Source of the DNA: Daphnia carinata
Lineage: Eukaryota; Arthropoda; Branchiopoda; Diplostraca; Daphniidae
Assembly (NCBI RefSeq): GCF_022539665.2
Contig: NC_081331.1
Coordinates: forward strand, 11,316,638-11,380,637
DNA: 64,000 bases
Reading direction: 5' to 3'
Part shown: positions 25,341-37,434 of the stretch, one piece after another
Numbering within the stretch: the stretch's first letter is position 1
Layout of the letters: every line of letters starts with the position of its first letter
Translations under genes and position numbers: made by a program
Notes under the pieces: generated by a model
The model's database searches: none
Seen by the model: the letters and a program-made list of their open reading frames with translations, nothing else
What the model was told of the DNA's origin: nothing

Positions 25341-26502
25341 AAGAAAATAGGATGGACTTCCTCTCATTTGTATTGGTTTCTTTTTTTATTTACTAAACTC
25401 TTTCAATCGATTTTGCGGGATTAGCAATAATCGTGTAGACGCGTTGCATCCGCCGACATTTTGACCAAGCAAATCAGCTTCATCGTTTAAATAATTCTTA
25501 TAACGAGCAACATATTCCATCCAAGAACTCAATAACATTCAATCTTTTCTAAGAATTCTTTTGCGTTCTTTACTCTACATCGCAGAAAAAAAAAATCCTG
25601 ATTCGGCTTGATTACGGTGACGTCTATAATCACACCATCCTCCTCCCCCTTTTTTTCTGCCCCGTTGTTTCGCATTGTAAATAAAAAAAAATTATGCTCG
25701 TGCATCACACGCAAACAAAAACAAAAACTAGTCTCAGCATGAATCTGCTTAACGAGATTCTTCCGCTGTAGTAAAGACAAACACGCGTTTTTAACACATC
25801 ATTGGCCAATAAAGAAACAAATCTAAGCGCAGCTTCCGGTGGCCAATGCGTGTCGGTACAATGCACCATCTGTCTTACATAGCTTTTCGTGACTGGTATC
25901 AATGCGCGTTCGAATTTTTCAACCGTGGGTAGCAAAACGATTTTCGAGGTCAAACAAATGGTGGACGTGACCCGTAGCGCATACTGAAATCGATCAAATC
26001 ACCAATTCACTTCTGACATATTAGTATTTATGAATTTTCTCAGGCAAGTAAAGAAATCAGCAAAACACACAAAAATAAAAAACTAAATAATAATAATAAT
26101 TGTGTGAAGAAGAAATGGAATAATGACAAACACGAGGGGGGAAGAGCTACGTATAACCCTATTGTTGTTTCACATGGACGAGACATTTTCAGTCCAACGA
26201 AAACCAACTAGGCAAAATAAGGACGTCCTTTAAAGGGACCAACAAATGAAAAAACAAAGGGGAGCGGAGGGGGGCTTTTTTTTTTAAGTATCGGTAGCAG
26301 GTGAGATGCTACAAAGCGATCACGGTTCTAATTTAGCACTGGTGGTATATCTGCACGAAAAAAAAATTGAATAAGAATATAATAAGGCCACTCTTGTTTG
26401 TTAATCTTGAAGACCCTGGTGCTTGCTTGATTCGGGAGGAAGATGGACGAACGGATAGAGAGACGGGGGATACTAGCAAAAATAGTAGTAGGTAGAGTAA
26501 AT

Positions 26503-26521
26503 TTTAGTAGTAGTAGTAGTA
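26503..26521. repeat. TAG trinucleotide microsatellite
   Basis: About six TAG repeats in the presumed 3' UTR of AIP1, next to other A/T-rich simple sequence. Confidence 0.6.
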
Positions 26522-26589
26522 TAGTGGTAATAATCATAATAGCAATCAACCATCATCATGACTTGGTCGAGTTTCGTTTTTTATTTTGT

Positions 26590-29500
26590 TCACGGGAAAT
26601 TGCGGATGTCCCAATAGCGGGTGTTGCAGTCCTGACCGACGGAAACGATTGTATTGTTGTCCAGCCAAGCGATGCCGGTGATCTGGCTCTGCGGGTGGGC
26701 ATCTATCAATCAATAAAATGAAATAGGATCGGTATAAAAAAAAATAAACAGGCAATTGCATTGGTACAGAGTACATTGGGTTCTCGCACATCACCCATCA
26801 CTATCTCAACGCTCCGAGACGATCACAGCGTGACGCAAAACGAAAAGGTTTCGAAATAAAAGCCACTTCCTGATCAACCGTTTACACGAATAAGCTTCCA
26901 ATCGACCAATTACTAAAGGCTTTTATATACGACGACCACTTTGTTGTCACCCATCGTTTTATTTTAGATGAAAACGGACACGTGCATCTCTAGAGATCTG
27001 TCCAGTTCGGCTTCTAAATATTTCGGATAAACTCTAAATATACGTTACCATTCGATCATTGCATAAAGAATACATGCGATGCCGATCAAGGATATGCTAC
27101 CCTGTTTGGAATTCTGTTGAGGCAAACTTAGACAAAAAATGACGGGAGAGAATCTTTATCAGCGTGATGTGCGTCAGCAAATAAAGAGGCCATCACAGTT
27201 AAGATCACGTGAACGGTTTTCTAAAAATCCTAAGGAAACTTGCAAAAACCAGTGGGTATGTTGCGCAATGTCTTGTAATGCGAGAATGGCCCTTTTGGGA
27301 TGAAATGTTAAACGGAACCCATTCAAGACTGAATAAGACATTGACCAATTCAAATCGATAAGTAACTCCAACAAGATGAACGCGGTTTCAAAATCGATTC
27401 GGAACAAAGGCGATCAACTCGTCCCAACAAAAAGGCAGAGGTTTCGCTTAGGCCAAATGTGGCAAGGTCTGTATGGATCACACGTCTAGACGGCTTTCGA
27501 TGAAAATTGCCACCCCAAAACTCCCCTCTACTATCTGGGTTCAGCTGAAGCTCTATTGCCACATTAAGCCCTCTTTTCTGTAGTTCTTAGGAAAGCACGA
27601 TAAACTAATGAAGGAAACTAAAGCGCATTTTCTTTTTATCGGATATTTTGTCTGTCGAAAACTCCTGGTGCTCGCATACGACAAAGACGGGCCAAAAATT
27701 TAATGTGACTTCCGTTTAACTTTTTATCCGATGCTGGGCCAAAATCTCTTGCACACATAAAAACGCTTAGTTAAGCAGACGAATGTCTACACATGAATGG
27801 ACTCTGCTTACAACTACATGAATATGTGGAAATTTTTCCCCGTTCGCTGATAACCTGATAGGTCAAAAGTATATATATATATTTATATTATAAAAAAAAA
27901 GAAAAAACAGTTTTTAACGATTCCTTTCCGTTTCAATCTCTACGCTTCGCATTTGCTCTTCCAACCTAAAACATGTTGAACTACGCCTTTGTTTTCCGGG
28001 ACAATCAACTGTCCGAAAGTAAATCTAACAAGGATGAAACCCTATTTGTGCTTTTTTCGATTTTCCTTAAGTTATCTTACTTTTGATAATGATGCGTTTT
28101 GCCGGCTTCTCGACGCTCCAAACGATAATGGAAGTGTCCAAGCTTCCAGAGGCCACCAGGGTGGAGTCGGGACTCCACGCGACGCAATTCACTTTAGCAG
28201 TGTGGAAACCCCAGACTTCTTTGCTGGCAACCTGTAACAAACAAGAAATCGAGTTAACCGATAGTACCAACGCAAAGAATCCATCCAAGGACAACAAATC
28301 TAAACAAATAGAGACAGGGTTCAGCTTTTTCATATCCGACGAACCCCTCTCTTCAAGTGAGATCACAAGACTTTGTTTAGTAACCCTCCTGACCAATTAA
28401 TAAAAGTCAATTGGATGGCTTCACATAGAAGGCGAGATAGATGGATCTCCCAATAACAAGGGCCTGACATTTCCATTGCCAATGCAGGCGAGCGTAACAG
28501 TAAATACAATTGCCTAGTCTGTGAAAGTCTGACAGATGCTTGTCCCTGTTCCCCTTTAGTTTAAAGGGATTACCTCGAACCCGGGCAATCGATAGAGGGT
28601 GACGAGGCGGTTGGCGTCCGCAACGGCCAGGTATTGGTTGTCGGGAGAGAAGGCGCAATCGGTAATAGGGCCACTGTGATCCAACTCCATGCGAGGCGTG
28701 AGGTTGCCGTCATGCAAGATGTACACGTGTACCTAAACATATCCGTGATAAAATTACTGCAAACTTTCATTTCGAGGAAACTGTGCCACTTTTGCCAACC
28801 TTGTGGTCGGTAGTGCCCCCGATAGCAACATCCGGATGGTGACCGTTCATTGAAGCGCAAGATGGTTCAAAGTTGACACTAATACTCGATACTTGACGAC
28901 CGTCCTGAATTACTGCAATCTAATTGACACATGCAAAAATAGCTATGAATAAACCATAGCGTAGCCTTCCAAATTGGCAAATGGTTGCTAATTTTAGCTA
29001 AGATGCTATCGATATTTTGTTATTGATGGCAAAAATTAGGGGACATGTTCGCCAATTCAGCACTAACACTTTCTAATTTAGACTCGGTGATATCTGATAC
29101 TTACATAAGCAAAAATGAGTTAAATCTTATCGTAAGCGAATCAAATCAAACGCTAGATTGCTGCCAATTGAGCGATAGAGGAGTTGACACGTGTCAACCC
29201 CATCTCTTGGCAGCAGCAAATATGTTTTTCGGTTTTAACATTCATACCTCCTTCTCACATGGAACGATGAGCGTGGTTCCATCACCGGCTAGACCGCGAG
29301 GTTGAGACGCCAAGCTTGACGTTGGTGCTGGTAAATGATTTCGTCATCATGTTGACTTCCTTGATGGCGTTGTCAATACCGCAGGTGAAAATAGATTCGC
29401 CTAGGGTTACCATGCCATTCATCTGATTTCCATGACCGACACCTCCAATGCGGTGACTCTCTCCGGTAGCCACATCCCAACTAGTGATAGTACCATCGTG

Positions 29501-31118
29501 GGATCCGGTAAATACTGTATCGCGATTTTTATTCACTGTCATGACAGTTATCGGTTTGTTGTGGCCCTACGTCACAAAACGAGATGACGTTTAATTCTTT
29601 GATCGCCGTAATTTCAAAATTGCATAAACAGCCCACCTTAATAACACGAAGAGGTTTGCTTGGGTTGGCCGGGTCAAGGTAAGAAATATGTCCAGCCAAA
29701 GAAACAGACAACATATGTTTACCCTGCCATAGGCAGGAAACTTGTTGATCCTCAATAGCAGTGCCCATCGGAAATTCAGTAATTAAGCTCATTGTGGCCA
29801 CGTCCCAGGTTTTGCATGTCTTGTCGCCAGACGCGGACAACAAACTCTTACTATCAGGGCTCCAAGCGACTGCGTAAACTCCTCCGCTGTGGGCCGGGCT
29901 TCCTGGATTATCAGTCTTCAATGAAAACATGCCCAAATAGCAACACAATTTACTAAACCTTACCTAATTCGCCAATCAAGTCCGATGTCTTTCCGTCATA
30001 AATGAAGATCTTGCCATCAAAACCTCCAGTGGCAAAATGATCTCCATTCGGGGAGTAGCGGACCGACTGGACGTAACGTTGATGCTCTGTTTTAGTCATC
30101 TTCCACTTGAATGGAGGACCTAATATTGAAGTATATTGGTAACGCATGAAGCGCAACAAATGAAAAAAACACAATATAGTACAATTAGGTACCTTCGAAA
30201 ACAGTTACAGAGTTATCTTCACTTCCAGCAATAATCTTAAAAGGCCTTGCTGGACGAAAATCACAAGAATTAATGGGCTTGGACGGCCCACCAATGGTGC
30301 CGTTGGAAGTGCCGGTATCCACCAAGAAGACATGGCCAAAGCTAAAAGTTAAAATCTTATATACTTGTTTACATATAAATTTAATAATGATTTACCATTC
30401 TCTGCCCTCTCCAACTACAACCATACGTTGATTATCAGGAGACCATGCCAAATCCTTGATTGGACCAGCAAATGGTTGAAGCTCAATTTTACAAATATGC
30501 TCCTTGTTGACAGTATCCCAGATTCTGACTTTGCCTGATTGATCTGACAAAAAAGCCAAATAGAAGTAAGGATAATTGGATGCTCAAACTACATAATGTA
30601 AACAGTATTTACCAGCAGACGCAATATAGAACCCACTTGGGGAATATTTGGCTACATTCACTTGGCAAGAATGTTCAGTGTAAGTCTCAGCAATCTCAGG
30701 GTTCTAGGAAAATTTACAAAGTGAATGATGCACATGTCAGTGAATAAGCAATTGTCAAAACAGGTATCACCTACCTCAATGTTTCGAATAATCACACTAT
30801 TTCCATGAGTGTACAGGAAGTTTTTCCCTTTGGGATCTCCACCTAGAACAAGTGGCTGCCCTCGCTGGGTTCTGGGCAAGGAAGCAAACAAAGCCTCTGT
30901 AAACGGAAACGATGAAATTATATTTAAATCAAAATTTATCTGAATAACAGAGGACATTGACGATCCACACTATCAGTACATATGGAAAATCGTTTGTCTA
31001 TTGCGTCAAGAACCAAACTGTTTGGCAGAAACCCCGCTTTCATATAACAGTTAACTATAGCGAACAGTCAAGCACTTTAAATTTAATATAATTTTAACTT
31101 ACTATTTGTGAAAGACAT
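26590..31118 (-). CDS. flr: Actin-interacting protein 1 (WDR1/flare), with frameshift
   Basis: AIP1 works with cofilin to disassemble actin filaments. Twelve exons fit: 31118-31103, 30896-30775, 30703-30613, about 30543-30395, 30341-30193, 30119-29964, 29902-29637, 29566-29248, about 28919-28801, 28732-28574, 28231-28081 and 26702-26590, about 603 residues, the family length. Family landmarks include [64 protein letters not shown] and the end [11 protein letters not shown]. Repeated GH...WD units give the double seven-bladed propeller. In exon 29566-29248 there is one base too many near 29305-29309: the frame reads VKLG, then must shift +1 to continue [11 protein letters not shown]. Exon phases on both sides agree with one extra base. 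The last intron (26703-28080) is about 1.4 kb, by far the longest. The first coding exon holds only MSFTN. Confidence 0.93.
26703..28080 (-). other. Large last intron of AIP1
   Basis: About 1.4 kb against about 60-300 bp for the gene's other introns, starting GTAAGA after exon 28231-28081 and ending TAG before 26702. No exon or RNA gene recognised inside; an AT microsatellite lies at about 27870-27890. Confidence 0.7.
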
Positions 31119-31925
31119 TGTTTCTATGTCAGCAAAGCCGGCAATTTGAGTATGATAAGATTGAGAGAGAGGTAGACGCCAAATCCACTCAAAAATGACT
31201 TCGGCTATCTGTGTCTTCTGCTACAAGGGAGGGTGGGGCGTTTAAGCAATGGCTTATCTAACCCACGGTACTACACCTCCCCCTGTCCACCTCTTAAGTG
31301 ACGTCCCCTACAGGAAAAGAAATAGAAAAATGATATGCCCAAATTAGGGCATGGGACTGCTTTTCAATAAACTGTAAAACTGTCCATTCCTGCCACTTAT
31401 ATCAGTATAATACTATTCAATGAGAACGATTGTTCAAAATATTTGTTGCGATTTTTTGAGATAGCGTTAGACAGGCACTGTCGACCGAGCTCTCTTATGG
31501 AAATGCCCATGAATTCTAAAATTCCTTGTTTAGAAATTATGGCAACTGGCTACTTACAGTGTTATGTTCCCTGCTTATCGCTTGTTACAAATGTCATTCT
31601 TGATAAGCTATTAGTAACCGAATTAACGAAAAATAAAGAACAACTTAAAATAGCAAAACAATGTATTGCGTGGAACCGGAAGAAGGTATATAAATGTGCC
31701 AATGAAACGTTGCGATACAAATGTTGTAACATCAGTGAGCCATCGGTATGAGCATGTGTAGCAACATCGCGTACTCATGAATGCACCTTCTTTTAGATAT
31801 CACTTTTAAAATGCTTTATTCTGTGGGAGGTCCATTATTTTCAGGCAATATCAGCTTTGGGATTGGCGAGAAAACGCAATGGTATCCATGATTACAAGTG
31901 GAAACTCCCGCTCACTGTTTTTGAT
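31119..31925. other. AIP1 upstream / innexin 3' region
   Basis: Holds the AIP1 promoter side and the 3' UTR of the first innexin. A GC-rich, purine-rich stretch lies near 31200-31320. A 102-codon frame at 31443-31751 (+) is unlike any known protein and is probably chance. Confidence 0.4.
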
Positions 31926-33069
31926 TTAAACATTTTTTCCTCTAAACTTTTGCGCAAGGTCTTGTAAAACTTCTTGGAACGTCCGCTGAGTGATATTACT
32001 GCTAACAAGCATCAAGACAAACCAGTCGCCAATATGACAACGACCGAAGACTGTTTCCACTTCACTGGAATCAAAACTACGACCAGCTTTCTTCTTTAAC
32101 AAATATAGTCGAACTTTTGGTACAACAAGTGTGACAACTCTAAAGATAAAAGCTATGCCAGTCAAAATGGCCAAGATGATGTACCAAAACCAGAGAAAAA
32201 TGAAAATCTTTTCGTTCAGAATATTGACTGGTAAGATACACAAAGCGTCATATTGTTGGAGAGTGCCAGATGGACCATACATCTTGAACAAGCACTTTGT
32301 TAATTTAGGAAATACCTAAAAATAAAGAGAAAATGATTTAAATTACGTTCACGACACCATTGGAGAAGAATTGCGCATTTACGTAAGACATAGGGTCGGA
32401 ACGGTCTTCAGGATCCATTGCAGATTGAGACACAACATTTGTGCCATATTTGGTGAATTCGCCACCGAGAAACACGTCTACCATAAATATTTGGACGATA
32501 ATGTTGATGGTGTTCAGCAGCTCACAAACAAAAAAACCGATTGCGTATACGTGATGCTGATGCACATTTACGAACAAGTAGTCGACCAGATTATGTTTCG
32601 CGTTTCTGTGAACGTCTGTTTGCACGACGGAAAAATGCAAATCTTCCACAAGGGCTTTCATCCGCCCGCCTTCCCAAAACTTCCAAGCGAAACGAGGTAG
32701 ATAGAAAGTGATGGTCTGGAAGAGTAGGAAGAATGCAACCCATTGGTAGTATTTGTGGTATACCAATTGGTCGTCCTCTTTTGGAGTGCCAAGACCAGGA
32801 ATAGGTCCTTCCGTGCCTGGCCCTTTCGGCAACGTATGGGTTGAATGAATCCAGCAGTACTTGTCAAGAACAGGGCCAGGAATTGGACTATTTTCGGCAT
32901 TGATGATGCAGTCGATTGGGTCTCCGACATACTGCTTAAGTGATATTAAAGTGGTTGAAACGGCTAGAATAATTACCGTTAACTTGTAGTGGCATCGAAA
33001 GATATTGTTATCTGTTTTGATTGGTGCAATCTTCAGAATGCTCTTTACTGCATTCAGATCCCCCAACAT
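31926..33069 (-). CDS. Innexin, tandem copy 1 (Inx2-like)
   Basis: Innexins form invertebrate gap-junction channels and hemichannels. Two exons (33069-32383 and 32315-31926) give about 358 residues, a normal length. Features in order: short N terminus with DNNIFRCHYKLTV, membrane segment 1, QYVGDPIDCI and the extracellular cysteines (CWIHSTHTLP), the signature YHKYYQWVAFF at membrane segment 2, cytoplasmic loop with HNLVDYL, membrane segment 3 (FFVCELLNTINI), second extracellular loop ending YGPSGTLQQYDALCILP, membrane segment 4 (IFIFLWFWYIILA) and a short C-terminal tail ending QKFRGKNV. The ATG gives MLGDLNAVKSILKI, matching Inx2-type N termini. The single 67-bp intron falls after DPMSY. 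Confidence 0.95.
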
Positions 33070-33501
33070 TGTATTACTTGCAAATGTTTCGATACGTCTT
33101 AACGAATGGAATTGAAAAACGAAGAAGCTAAAACTATTTAGCTAGTTGCTACTCTTATCCAAATGCAACCCTCGCCACTGTTTACTTGTACGTTACTTAC
33201 GTATCTCGAATTGTGTGACAAAGAACAAAACTTTAGGGATCATTCATGTCCATGTTTTAGGCAGGCTGATAAGATAAGGCACACTTTGTTAGTTTTAAAT
33301 GATAATTGCTACAAGGGAACATTACATTTAGCCAAAAAGGTCAATTTCCGTGTATACAGTTCAAATGCACGTCACTGTTGAATAAGGCGGTTAATTAGCG
33401 ACATTCGTGCTGGATACCGTACATAATTTACAAAAATGATTTAGTATCTCTTAATTCAGTACAAATAAAGAAAGGATGGAACATTTCGTGGATTCACTTC
33501 T
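33070..33501. other. Spacer between innexin genes
   Basis: About 430 bp between the stop of copy 2 and the start of copy 1, AT-rich. It must hold the 3' UTR of one gene and the promoter of the other; no TATA box in a clearly suitable place was found. Confidence 0.4.
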
Positions 33502-34657
33502 TTAAATGTCTTTGCCTCTGAATTTTTTTGCAAGCTCATCTATGACTTCTTGGAATATCCACTGGTTGACATTGCTACTGACGAGCATGAGAACAAACCA
33601 GTCACCAATCTGACATCTGCGGAAGACTGTTTCGGTTTGACTGGAATCGAAATCTCGTCCTGCCCGTCTTTGCAAGAGGAAGAGTCGAAGCTTGGGCAAA
33701 ACCAGAGTGAAAACCCGATACAACAGGCCAAGACCTGTCACTACAGCAAGAATAATGTACCAAAACCAGAGGAAAATGAAAATTTTTTCGTTCAGAATGT
33801 TGACGGGTAGAACGCAATAAGCGTCAAACTGTTGAACGGTACCGGACGGGCCATACATCTTGAACAGACATTTCGTTACTTTCGGAAAAACCTATTCACA
33901 AAAAAGAATTCAAATTAAACTTGGGGATACACTAACGTCATAATAATTGCTTTCATACGTAAGACATGGGATCGGTGCGGTCTTCCGGGTTCATGCCCGT
34001 TTGCGCGAGAACGTTTCCTCCGTATTCTGTGAATTCGCCCCCGAGAAATTTGTCCACCAAGAATATTTCTCCAACAATGTTGATGGCATTCAGAACTTCG
34101 CAGACGAAAAAGCTAGCAGCGTATGCTTGGTGCTGGTTCACGTTAACAAGAAGATAGTCGACCAGATTGTGTTTCGCTTGTTCTTCAACGTCTGACGGCA
34201 TGATGGAGGTACTCAAATCTTCCACAATGGCTTTCATTCTTCCAGCTTCCCAAAATTTCCAGATGAATCGCGGTATGTAGAAGGTGATGGCCTGGAAAAG
34301 GAGGAAAAATCCAACCCATTGGTAATACTTGTGGTATATCATTTTGTCGCCTTCTTTTGGAGTGCCCAGACCGGGGATAGGCATGGATCCTTCGCCTTTT
34401 ATTACGGGTTGATTTGGTAAGGTGTGCGTCGAATGTATCCAGCAGTAATTGTCAAGAACTTTGTTGGGAAACGGAGATTTTTCAGCGTTGATGAAACAAT
34501 CGATGGGATCTCCAACGTACTGGTTCAAAGAGACCAATGTTGCAGACAAGGTTAGGAAAATCACAGTCAACTTGTAGTGACAACGAAAAATGTTGTTGTC
34601 TGTCTTGATTGGATCAATTTTAAAGAGTCCCTTAAGGGACATAAAGTCTGGCAACAT
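33502..34657 (-). CDS. Innexin, tandem copy 2 (Inx2-like)
   Basis: Two exons (34657-33959 and 33891-33502), about 362 residues, with the same intron position as copy 1 (after DPMSY) and an equal-length second exon (390 bp). It has YHKYYQWVGFF, QYVGDPIDCF, CWIHSTHTLPN and IFIFLWFWYIILA, and ends KKFRGKDI. It resembles copy 1 along its whole length, with the most differences in the N terminus (MLPDFMSLKGLFKI) and cytoplasmic loop. Probably arose by local duplication. The two could form homomeric or mixed channels; that is inference. Confidence 0.95.
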
Positions 34658-35145
34658 TTTTTCACGTTAGTTTTTGTTCTTTCAAGAATTTAATAGAAGC
34701 TGGGGAAGTGAAACAAAATAATAGACGTATGCCTTCTCACAGTCGCACAACTGACAATTTCGCTTGCTGTCTGTAGTCGACTTTCCAGATACGAAACCCA
34801 AACGTTTAGAACTATAGTCGATTCCCAGGTGATAAGATAAGATTTAAAACGTTGAGCAACCACCCTGAGCAAATGGAAAGAACGACATCGGCCTCCGTCA
34901 CTTCCCGTGTACAACTCAAATAGAAGAAAATCGTGTCACAAGATAACAGACCTGCATGACTTATTGAACTAATTGCTTATACTGTTTAACTAACAATAGT
35001 TTTTTTTTGAAGTTTAACACAGCATTCTTTAAGTCTTTATACGAATTTCACGATTACTAATTGTTAAACTATCGTGTATTTCCTAGAATATTCAAAACGG
35101 TTTGTCCATGCTGCTGCGTTCGTTAAACCAATAGAAATTGAATGG
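34658..35145. other. Spacer between innexin copy 2 and sphingomyelinase A
   Basis: About 490 bp, AT-rich. Contains the innexin copy 2 promoter and the 3' UTR of the first sphingomyelinase-like gene. No gene recognised. Confidence 0.4.
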
Positions 35146-37434
35146 TCAAAATTCGGGATGGCTGAAAATCTCATGACGGATTTGATCGCATTTGCTTTGG
35201 TCACCAATATCGGTGGTAACGATGCGGCAGAGCAAATTTGAGCGACATCGATTGGTACAACCTTCAGCCACAACCTCATCCGCATTCTTGTGGTAGTTCC
35301 TTCACAACAAAGTTACGATATTTATATTGAGCCGCGCAGTTATTACCAATTATTGTCTTACTTGAAATAGAGCTGGAAGAGGGCGTCGTCTGTCAACATA
35401 CGCTGGAAAAGTGCATCCATCGACTGCGGACTCAAGTCGGTAAGGCCATATTCCTGTTTAGCCTGGTAAAGTTCTGTCCAAACAGGCTCTACGTCCCCTC
35501 CTTTTAGGTTGGCATCAGTCAGATTCATGATGTAAGTATTAAAATCAAGCACGGCCTGAATCGTATATATATCTTGTAAATACGTCATTAAAAAAAATGA
35601 TAATTTCATGGAAACCTACCCAAGTAGAGCCAGGGCGTTGACCATCGACTGTGTAAGTTCGGTAACCCGGATTTAGTTTGGAGTAGGTAGTAAGACTTGG
35701 GGCGATGAAAGCCACGTTGACAGGACGAGTGACGTCGACCGTATCGTAAAACACTTTGTATTCGTCTTTGTGAGTATGACCGTAAAACTGGGCGGCAACC
35801 GTCGACTCGAAACGGTTAATGATCTTGGCAAATTCCCGGCTGAAAATGGTCCAGCAGTCGCCGTTACCAGGCGGAATGTGACTGAGGATATGAACCTAAG
35901 GTGGGAGAAAGTTAATTATCGCATCTAAAATAACTACGTGAGCTAATACTTTTTCTCCGTTCAGTTCAGCTTCTTCCAGAATTTGATTGAGCCAAAGAAG
36001 ACTAGAGGCTGGATCTTGCGATTTGAAATATGTCCAGTAATTTAAAGTGTAGCAGTAATTCATATTCATCGAGACAATGCGAAGACCCGGTTGAACCAGA
36101 GTAGTGTAGTAACCTCCGTACTGGATCGTGGATGAGGCATCAGCCGGAAGCCATCGTGCCCATTGTCGGTCTGCTTCGTCATAAAGCCAAGCGGTGTTGA
36201 GTTCGACGTCCGTAATTTCTGGTGGAGCAAAGCTGTTATGAAAGCAAAGCAACGATTAATCACGTTACGTCACGATTATTGCAATAAGAACGGATTCTTA
36301 CGAGTTGACTGGATGAGACTCGTGGTTTCCCAAAGTAGGATAGACAGGAACGCTGGGGAAGTATTGCTGTATGAGAGTCATCAAACGATCAATGATCATA
36401 ACATTCTCAGCTTTTTCTGTGGACCACACATCGTGAGGTGTCAAGTCTCCTGTCCAGATAATATAACTAACATCCTAGAACACAATAATCATGTCTTTGT
36501 TTCTTGAAGTGGAATCACAAGGGCGGATAAATGTTGTTTACCGTATGCAGGGCAGCCATTTGAGCTACGGCATTTTCTACCAAATACCAAGGTAGATCAC
36601 AAGTACGATAATCACCCCAATATCCAGCAGCATCTGTGGCGTTTACAACCTCTCCGGAGGTAGCGCGACAGCAAAGTGGATCTCCGCACACAGCGTTCGA
36701 TCCAGGGAGGTATTCGGGATCCCAATGAAGATCAGTCAAATGAAGAACTTTGACTGTTGGTGATCCTTCCTGCATTAAACAATTGTTTTATGTGTTACAT
36801 TTGACAGCATAAAATATCTTATGCATGTAGATACCGGAGGCGGGCTTAATTGATTCACGGGCGGTTTGGTATCTGCGTTGATGTCGATGGCCCATTCTAA
36901 CTGTTCTGGATTAGACAGTCTACAATCCTGGTCTTGGATAAGCATGCCGCAAACGTTTCCCAAAGTAACCACGTTGCTGCTGTCAATGTATTTGATAGTT
37001 GGCTGTTTTTAATAGAAGAAACAAAAAGATTAACGATTTGTTGAGCCACGTTAAAAGAATTTCTTACCAGGAGGATGCGTGCCGTTCCGCCGCATACTTG
37101 ATCAGGATTAGCAAAAATGTCTAGTCTTACACAGACATCGACAACGTACTCGATGATTTGCTCGTCGGTTACACTTTCATTCCGCAGTAGCTGGTAGATA
37201 TCGGTCACGAATTCATTGCAAAGGGAACACGTTATAACATTCCGGTCTGTATCTTCGGATGGCATCGGTAATAGTTTCGTTGTTTCGGGAGCTGGCGCAC
37301 CTGAGAGGTAAAACATTTAGATTGTACGTAATAAATTTTCATTCTTTTGCTTTCCAAAATATTTAAGTACCTTCTAGCACTGTAAAGGTGCTACCAGCCA
37401 AAACAATAACCAACAGCGAAAGACAGCGCATCAT
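35146..37434 (-). CDS. Acid sphingomyelinase-like phosphodiesterase, copy A
   Basis: Predicted secreted or lysosomal zinc enzyme cleaving sphingomyelin to ceramide and phosphocholine. Nine exons (37434-37371, 37300-37068, 37002-36835, 36769-36542, 36474-36302, 36232-35950, 35895-35620, 35555-35362, 35299-35146) give about 590 residues. Order: signal peptide (MMRCLSLLVIVLAGSTFTV), saposin-B domain with paired cysteines (VITCSLCNEFVTDIY), proline-rich linker, then the metallophosphoesterase core with DLHWDPEY, GDLTPHDVW, GNHESHPVN, HILSHIPPG and GHTHKDE, matching all metal ligands of human SMPD1. A cysteine-containing C-terminal helical domain ends SHPEF. Closest to copy C of this cluster. SMPD1-like orthology is firm at family level; the exact substrate is not shown. 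Confidence 0.94.

Larger units (their letters stand above)
21720..26589. other. Gene-poor intergenic region
   Basis: Almost 5 kb of AT-rich sequence between ImpL2 and AIP1, both on the minus strand. I recognise no coding exon; open frames are short, of low complexity or overlapping. It includes the second copy of a dispersed repeat (25273-25340) and, at its right end, the AIP1 3' UTR. ImpL2 enhancers may lie here, given the clean TATA promoter at the left border, but no specific site is shown. Confidence 0.45.

Noticed and set aside
29890-29940. Earlier acceptor for AIP1 exon 7 before ACTGATAATCC
   Set aside because: With the phase left by the previous exon it reads a stop at once; the acceptor ATCCAG at 29903 gives [11 protein letters not shown], as in other AIP1 proteins.
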